Source: Takakia lepidozioides
Taxonomy: Eukaryota; Streptophyta; Takakiopsida; Takakiales; Takakiaceae
Direction: 5' to 3'
DNA: 64,000 nt
Assembly: GCA_030704615.1 (NCBI GenBank)
Contig: CM060733.1
Location: 14,880,001-14,944,000, forward strand
The position numbers were made by a program, and so were the translations under genes. Numbering within the stretch: position 1 is the stretch's first letter; each line of letters opens with the position of its first letter. Of this stretch, positions 60,052-64,000 are shown one piece after another. The notes below the pieces were generated by a model. It saw nothing but the letters and a program-made list of their open reading frames with translations, had not been told where the DNA came from and ran no database searches.

Positions 60052-60540
60052 CTAGCGGATGGCGAGGATGAGGGGGGCATATTTTTGTCGTTTCTCTATA
60101 ATGGAGGGGGCTGGGTATCGGTCATTACAGTATGTGAATTCAACGAAGTGAATGGTTAATTCTGGGGAGAGGGAAGTAGGTAGGGGGGCAATGATGGGTA
60201 AGCCTTGGACAAGTAGGAAATCCGGGCAGAGCCGAGAGGGGCAGGTACAGGGTGAATGATGACAAGTACACGGAAGCATAATGGGCAGTTAGGGGATGGG
60301 AATAGGCGTGGCCAAAAGATGTGCTTGCATTGGTGTCCCATGTATTGGGCGTAACGAAATCTGAGTGTTTGTCAGATTTGCGCGTCAGTGACAGTCTTGG
60401 TGTGCCAGAAGTAGTTTGACAATTTGTGGTGAAGAACTGTAGATTGTGTCCATTTTTGGATATGGGCTTTGATATGGCTGGTAGAGGCTGAGGCTTGTTT
60501 GTGTGCTTCGCGTGTCAAAGTGGATTCTAGGTTACGTATA
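60052..60540 (-). mobile_element. LINE (non-LTR retrotransposon) 3-prime coding fragment
   Basis: Minus-strand frames, with at least one stop and frame changes, encode in order LHHKLSNYFWHTKTVTDAQI, RFRYAQYMGHQCKHIFWP, RLFPSPNCPLC, a Cys-rich LPCTCHHSPCTCPSRLCPDF, and FTYCNDRYPAPSIIEKRQKY. This series is typical of the C-terminal region of a LINE reverse transcriptase polyprotein. The 5-prime part is missing (5-prime truncation is common for LINEs). It lies between transporter exon 2 and the inverted exon 3. Confidence 0.7.
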
Positions 60541-61633
60541 GGCTTGGTAGTAGGGGGTCCTGGTACTGGACATAGAACTATCTAAGAGAAGTCCCAACAA
60601 GAAGAATTTAAAGGATCATGAAGTCTTGGGACTGACCTGATTGCCAAATCCCACACCGGCACCGAGCATGATTCGACCAATGATAAGCATAGCAAAGTTC
60701 TGAGCAGCTGCGTTCAGGATGGCGCCTGCAAGGAAGCTGAGACCCCCAAAAAACATAGTGTTCTTCCGGCCAAGCCGACGAGTGGTGTACGATGCGCCAT
60801 ATGTGGCCACCAAGCCTGCCAGGTAGAGAAAAAATGTAAATGCTTGCAGGCCTTGGCTGTCGTACTTGCAGTAGTCACTTTCACTGGCAGTATGTTTGTT
60901 GATGTATACATTCATAAAGAATTTCAGGAGGAAGCCATCCATGGACGTCACACCCCCTGTGAGTGTGCAACAAAGCAAACAGAAACATTGCAATGAGATG
61001 AAAAGAGCACTTGATATGTATCTGCGACAACTTCATACAGGGTGCAACTCGTTGGATTGGGCGATCTATGAAAGGCTCGTGCTCTTCCCTTTGTCAGAAT
61101 TAGGCCATACAACAAATTACATCTCTCTCTAGTCTCTCTCTTTCTCGCGCTCTCTTCCCCCCAACATAGCTCGGAGAACAGTGTCCGTGGATCCTCTGGA
61201 CCTCGAGCGGACAGCGGATGTACATGTACACCATTTGATATTCTTTTGGTGCTGGGCTCTTCATATGTGAAGAGGAGATCTACGATCTGCATGATTTCTA
61301 TATGGTTTCTAGTAGAGCTCTACAATATCAGCAGCAGATCATATGATCATTAAACCTGGCATCTGCTCAATCTTAATCTGAGTGTTTACATTGCATGCAA
61401 TGACCCGCTCCAATTGCAACGAATTACAATGGTAGTTATAGCACTAGTTACAAGATACTTGAAGAGTGGAGACTGCAAGAATGAGCAAGCCGATTCCGCA
61501 CCTGAGATACCAATATTATACCCAAATATGAGACCCCCACTAGCGACCACAATGCATGCCAGGACCACCTCCATAGTAACACAGCCTTCATACTGTCGTC
61601 TCGCTCCCACTGAATACCATTAGCACCAGCCAT

Positions 61634-62964
61634 CGCAATCTACCAAGAAAACGAAGTACAACTCCAGTGTTGTTCAGCCGTCCTCCGTGGATAGCATCTA
61701 CACCTTCTACCCTCTCTGGAATATGTGCAGACTCCTAATAAATCTGATGCTCAGGCTTCAGGACAATGACAAGAATCTCGGCAGTGTGGACAACGACACT
61801 GCAGGTGACATTTTATGCCCAACCCAACTCCAATTCTCTCACAAATTGAGGTGTAAGCTTGCAACCTTTACCGAAGAAAACCAACATAACACAAGCAATC
61901 TCTCTGCCCGAGAGAGTCCGTCGCCAGGATAGGAGTTCCCTTGAAGAGAATGGCTGCGCAGACTGGCCCTCACACGGAGATATCCATGGCTAGCATCCCA
62001 AACTTGTACACAAGTATGGATAGAGACGATCTTGCACAATTCTATCTGGCAGGCCAAGGTGGGTTGTGGAGGTGTTGTGGCAGTGCCACATTGCTACCAA
62101 GTCTCGATCCGCCCCAGTATTGTGCGCTTTATATAGCCCACCCCATTTTCATATTTTCTTTCTTGGGTCGTCAACAAGTATGTTCTATTCTTGGCTCTAC
62201 TGCCAAATTCTGCCTGATTGTGTGAAGATGAGAGACTGGGGATCTCTGTTTGATGATTCATAGCACAAGTGTGAGAGAATGAGAGGAATCTTGTTGTCCA
62301 TTTACAGCTTATGGTCTCTTGCTTGACCTTGCCCAAGTTGCTTCAAGTACAATGACTACAACCCATTTCTATTACTGCTGTTTGATCAAAAGATCTATAA
62401 AAAACTAAAAAGCAGTTTCTGGGTGGTCGAGTTGAGGATATCAAATTCCCCTTTAGTCCAGGCGATAACTAAGGAAACAAATTCTCGACACTTAGTCTGT
62501 GGTGCACATAAACTAAAAAGTGGTCAGAGACCATTCTTCTAGCGAATCCTTCTACATGAACAAAATTCAAGCTCCATCTCAGTGAGGCTTCCAACAAATA
62601 GACCAGCCATTCGCCATTTGACCACGCCATAGGTTCACATTTGCAACCAATCAATTGCCATCTCAATCAGCCAAGACTCGTTTTGTATGTTTGTGACTGC
62701 GCTAAATGGTCCCTACAGAGATGGGGTGGGCCTTGCCTTCGCACAAGAGGCTACACAGACGCAGTAGCCTTGATGGATCAACCAGCCAAGACCACACACA
62801 AAGAGTTACCATGGTCAGAGTAAAGCTATGGTTTATTTGTGCCTTTCTCCTGTGTAAAAAAAAGTAGTGCAGCAAGCTCCACACCTAGGCTTGGGTATGG
62901 CACTTGGAAAACCCACTCAATGCATACGTGCTTCTTCAAGCATTTCTAAAGTGGTAGACACATA
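61634..62964. other. Gene-free stretch
   Basis: No coding region, RNA gene or clear repeat was recognised. If the transporter was once intact, its promoter lay here. Confidence 0.4.
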
Positions 62965-64000
62965 GTGACTTGGGAGTGGAAAGTGAGGACGCAGTCAAAG
63001 AATGTCTGGATACATGGTCTTGTGTTGGAAACTTTTGACAAGGCCAATGGCAAGTGGTTAGTTGTAGACATGGGGGAGAGGGGTGTTTTGGAGATGCCAA
63101 CAAATGTTTATGAGGACTGGTCTGAACCACACCAGTTCCCTACATACGACTTTGCAGACACTCTTCACGACGATGATCATTTGGATAATGTGAATAATGC
63201 ATATGAGGATGATAGTGTCAATGACGAGGACTGGAAACTGTTGATATGGAACTAGAGGATGTGCCATAAGAGGACGGTGTGTCATTTGAGGAGTCGTCTG
63301 CTGCATCACAATGGGTGTGCAATGAGACTACTTTTTTAGGGGACAAATAAACATTTCAAGGGCTAGAGCCATGGCCGGCCAACAGTGGCTGGCATGAGAG
63401 GAGCCAGTATCCTGTCATTATTTAATTTGTTTTGGAGGCCAGTTATGGTGCAACGAAACTTGTAGGGAGACGAATCATTATGGCCCTGCTGAAGAAGTGG
63501 GCCTAGATGGGTGGCTCTGACAGTCCCTGATCTTCAAGCTTTGGGTGGGTATTTGTCTCTTCATGGGCATGAAGATGTTGCCGAATACTCGCTACTATTG
63601 GCAGTCCAACAATTGCCAATCCAGCAAAGTATTCTTTGCTTGCCTAGTCATTAGGAAGGTCAGGAGCATGGACAGACTTGAGGCCATACTCTGTTGATTG
63701 CATCTTGTCGATATTTCTCTGCCGGTTTCTGATCATAGTAGCCCTTTGTAAGACAAACTTGGAAAGGTACTGTGGACCTGCGATGAAATAGTCAGTAGGT
63801 GCAAGTTGCACTGGAATTTAGGGAAGATGTTGACACTGGTGGATGAGGCAATGATTCGCTACAAAGTCTACAAGTACTGTGCAATTCAACAGTACATGCC
63901 AAAGAAACTAGTGAAGAGCGGCATAAAAATTTGGGCATTGGCGGATGCTAAGTCAAGTCATGTGTATGATTTTGATGTGTAATGTGGAAAAATGGAGGCT
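62965..64000 (+). pseudogene. piggyBac-like transposase remnant, cut by the window end
   Basis: piggyBac transposases excise and insert at TTAA with a DDD active site. About 63578-63710 encodes, with an internal stop, YYWQSN followed by RKVRSMDRLEAIL and LHLVD, matching the family's helical lead-in. From about 63825 the frame encodes LVDEAMIRYK (first catalytic Asp), CAIQQYMPKKLVKSGIKIWA and ADAKSSHVYDFDV (second Asp), then a TAA at 63979-63981 and CGK. The TAA stands where the family usually has Tyr before CGK/TGK. The acidic frame at 62965-63255 (WSEPHQFPTYDFADTLHDDD) could be the N-terminal acidic region of the same protein, but that link is weak. The third Asp and the Cys-rich end lie outside the window. 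Confidence 0.72.

Larger units (their letters stand above)
57476..61633 (-). pseudogene. STP-type hexose transporter, rearranged and broken
   Basis: STP proteins are 12-helix H+/monosaccharide symporters of the plasma membrane. Minus-strand pieces: about 61502-61633, with YEGCVTMEVVLACIVVASGG and LIFGYNIGISG, where the ATG at 61633 is out of frame with the rest; 60637-60956, with GVTSMDGFLLKFF and RRLGRKNTMFFGG; about 58588-58672, with VKHPFRNILKRKNRSQLVMA and IPIFQQ; and 57476-58126, with [17 protein letters not shown] then [17 protein letters not shown] and [11 protein letters not shown]. The third exon (58958-59302; VYLSEMAPAKL, PETPNSLIERGHL) is intact, with good splice borders and matching phase, but lies on the plus strand. 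A -1 frameshift lies at about 57959-57964. Helices 7-9 are missing at a Ty1/copia junction. A LINE fragment lies between exons 2 and 3. It is either a single gene with an internal inversion or a mosaic of two transporter copies. Confidence 0.88.

Overview
This window is nuclear DNA of a green plant, most likely a streptophyte outside the seed plants, though the lineage is only an inference. The genes are spliced, with canonical GT-AG introns of about 0.1-1.3 kb. Several belong to plant-specific families: a plant O-fucosyltransferase-like glycosyltransferase, a plastid fibrillin, a WVD2/TPX2-type microtubule protein, the GIPC mannosyltransferase EPC1 and an STP-type hexose transporter. TAA, TAG and TGA all end clear genes, so the code is standard. 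A run of exactly 500 Ns (4452-4951) is an assembly gap.

Layout. 1-4451: AT-rich sequence with many copies of a palindromic GACCGCCAATATTGGCGGTC-type motif and no recognisable gene. 4952-13300: repeats, including a 1.5-kb GC-rich minisatellite, a duplicated segment, a microsatellite and two kinds of tRNA-derived SINE. 13379-19213 (+): O-fucosyltransferase family gene, 10 exons, 580 aa. 22445-24418 (-): WVD2-like TPX2-domain gene, intronless, 657 aa. 28552-29508 (+): an unrecognised spliced gene of which the last four exons are clear. 30333-33067 (-): plastid-lipid-associated protein (fibrillin), 6 exons, 273 aa. 33693-37513 (-): EPC1/GMT1-type GT64 glycosyltransferase, 5 exons, 327 aa. 41573-47223 (-): coatomer delta subunit, 11 exons, 527 aa, whose initiator ATG is the last codon of its exon. 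49007-51226 (-): DUF1279 protein with a likely transit peptide, 220 aa.

From 51.5 kb to the end, mobile and broken sequences dominate: a SINE, a MULE transposase with two intron-like gaps and four in-frame stops, related minisatellites, an unrecognised degenerate reading frame, and a hexose-transporter pseudogene (57.5-61.6 kb). The transporter's third exon is inverted, and it contains Ty1/copia and LINE remnants. A piggyBac-like transposase runs off the right end.

The host genes are ordinary single-copy housekeeping or cell-wall/membrane genes with no operon-like link. Two of them (O-fucosyltransferase-like, EPC1) are Golgi glycosyltransferases and delta-COP serves Golgi-ER retrieval, but this proximity is probably chance. 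The exon models were built by reading splice sites and checking phase by hand. The seven summed coding lengths I could check (six genes in full, plus the four-exon part of the unknown gene) keep frame, which is the main support for them. I found no convincing new biological system. The most unusual items are the rearranged transporter locus, a small foldback repeat family that borders (TC)n microsatellites, and the MULE-associated minisatellites.
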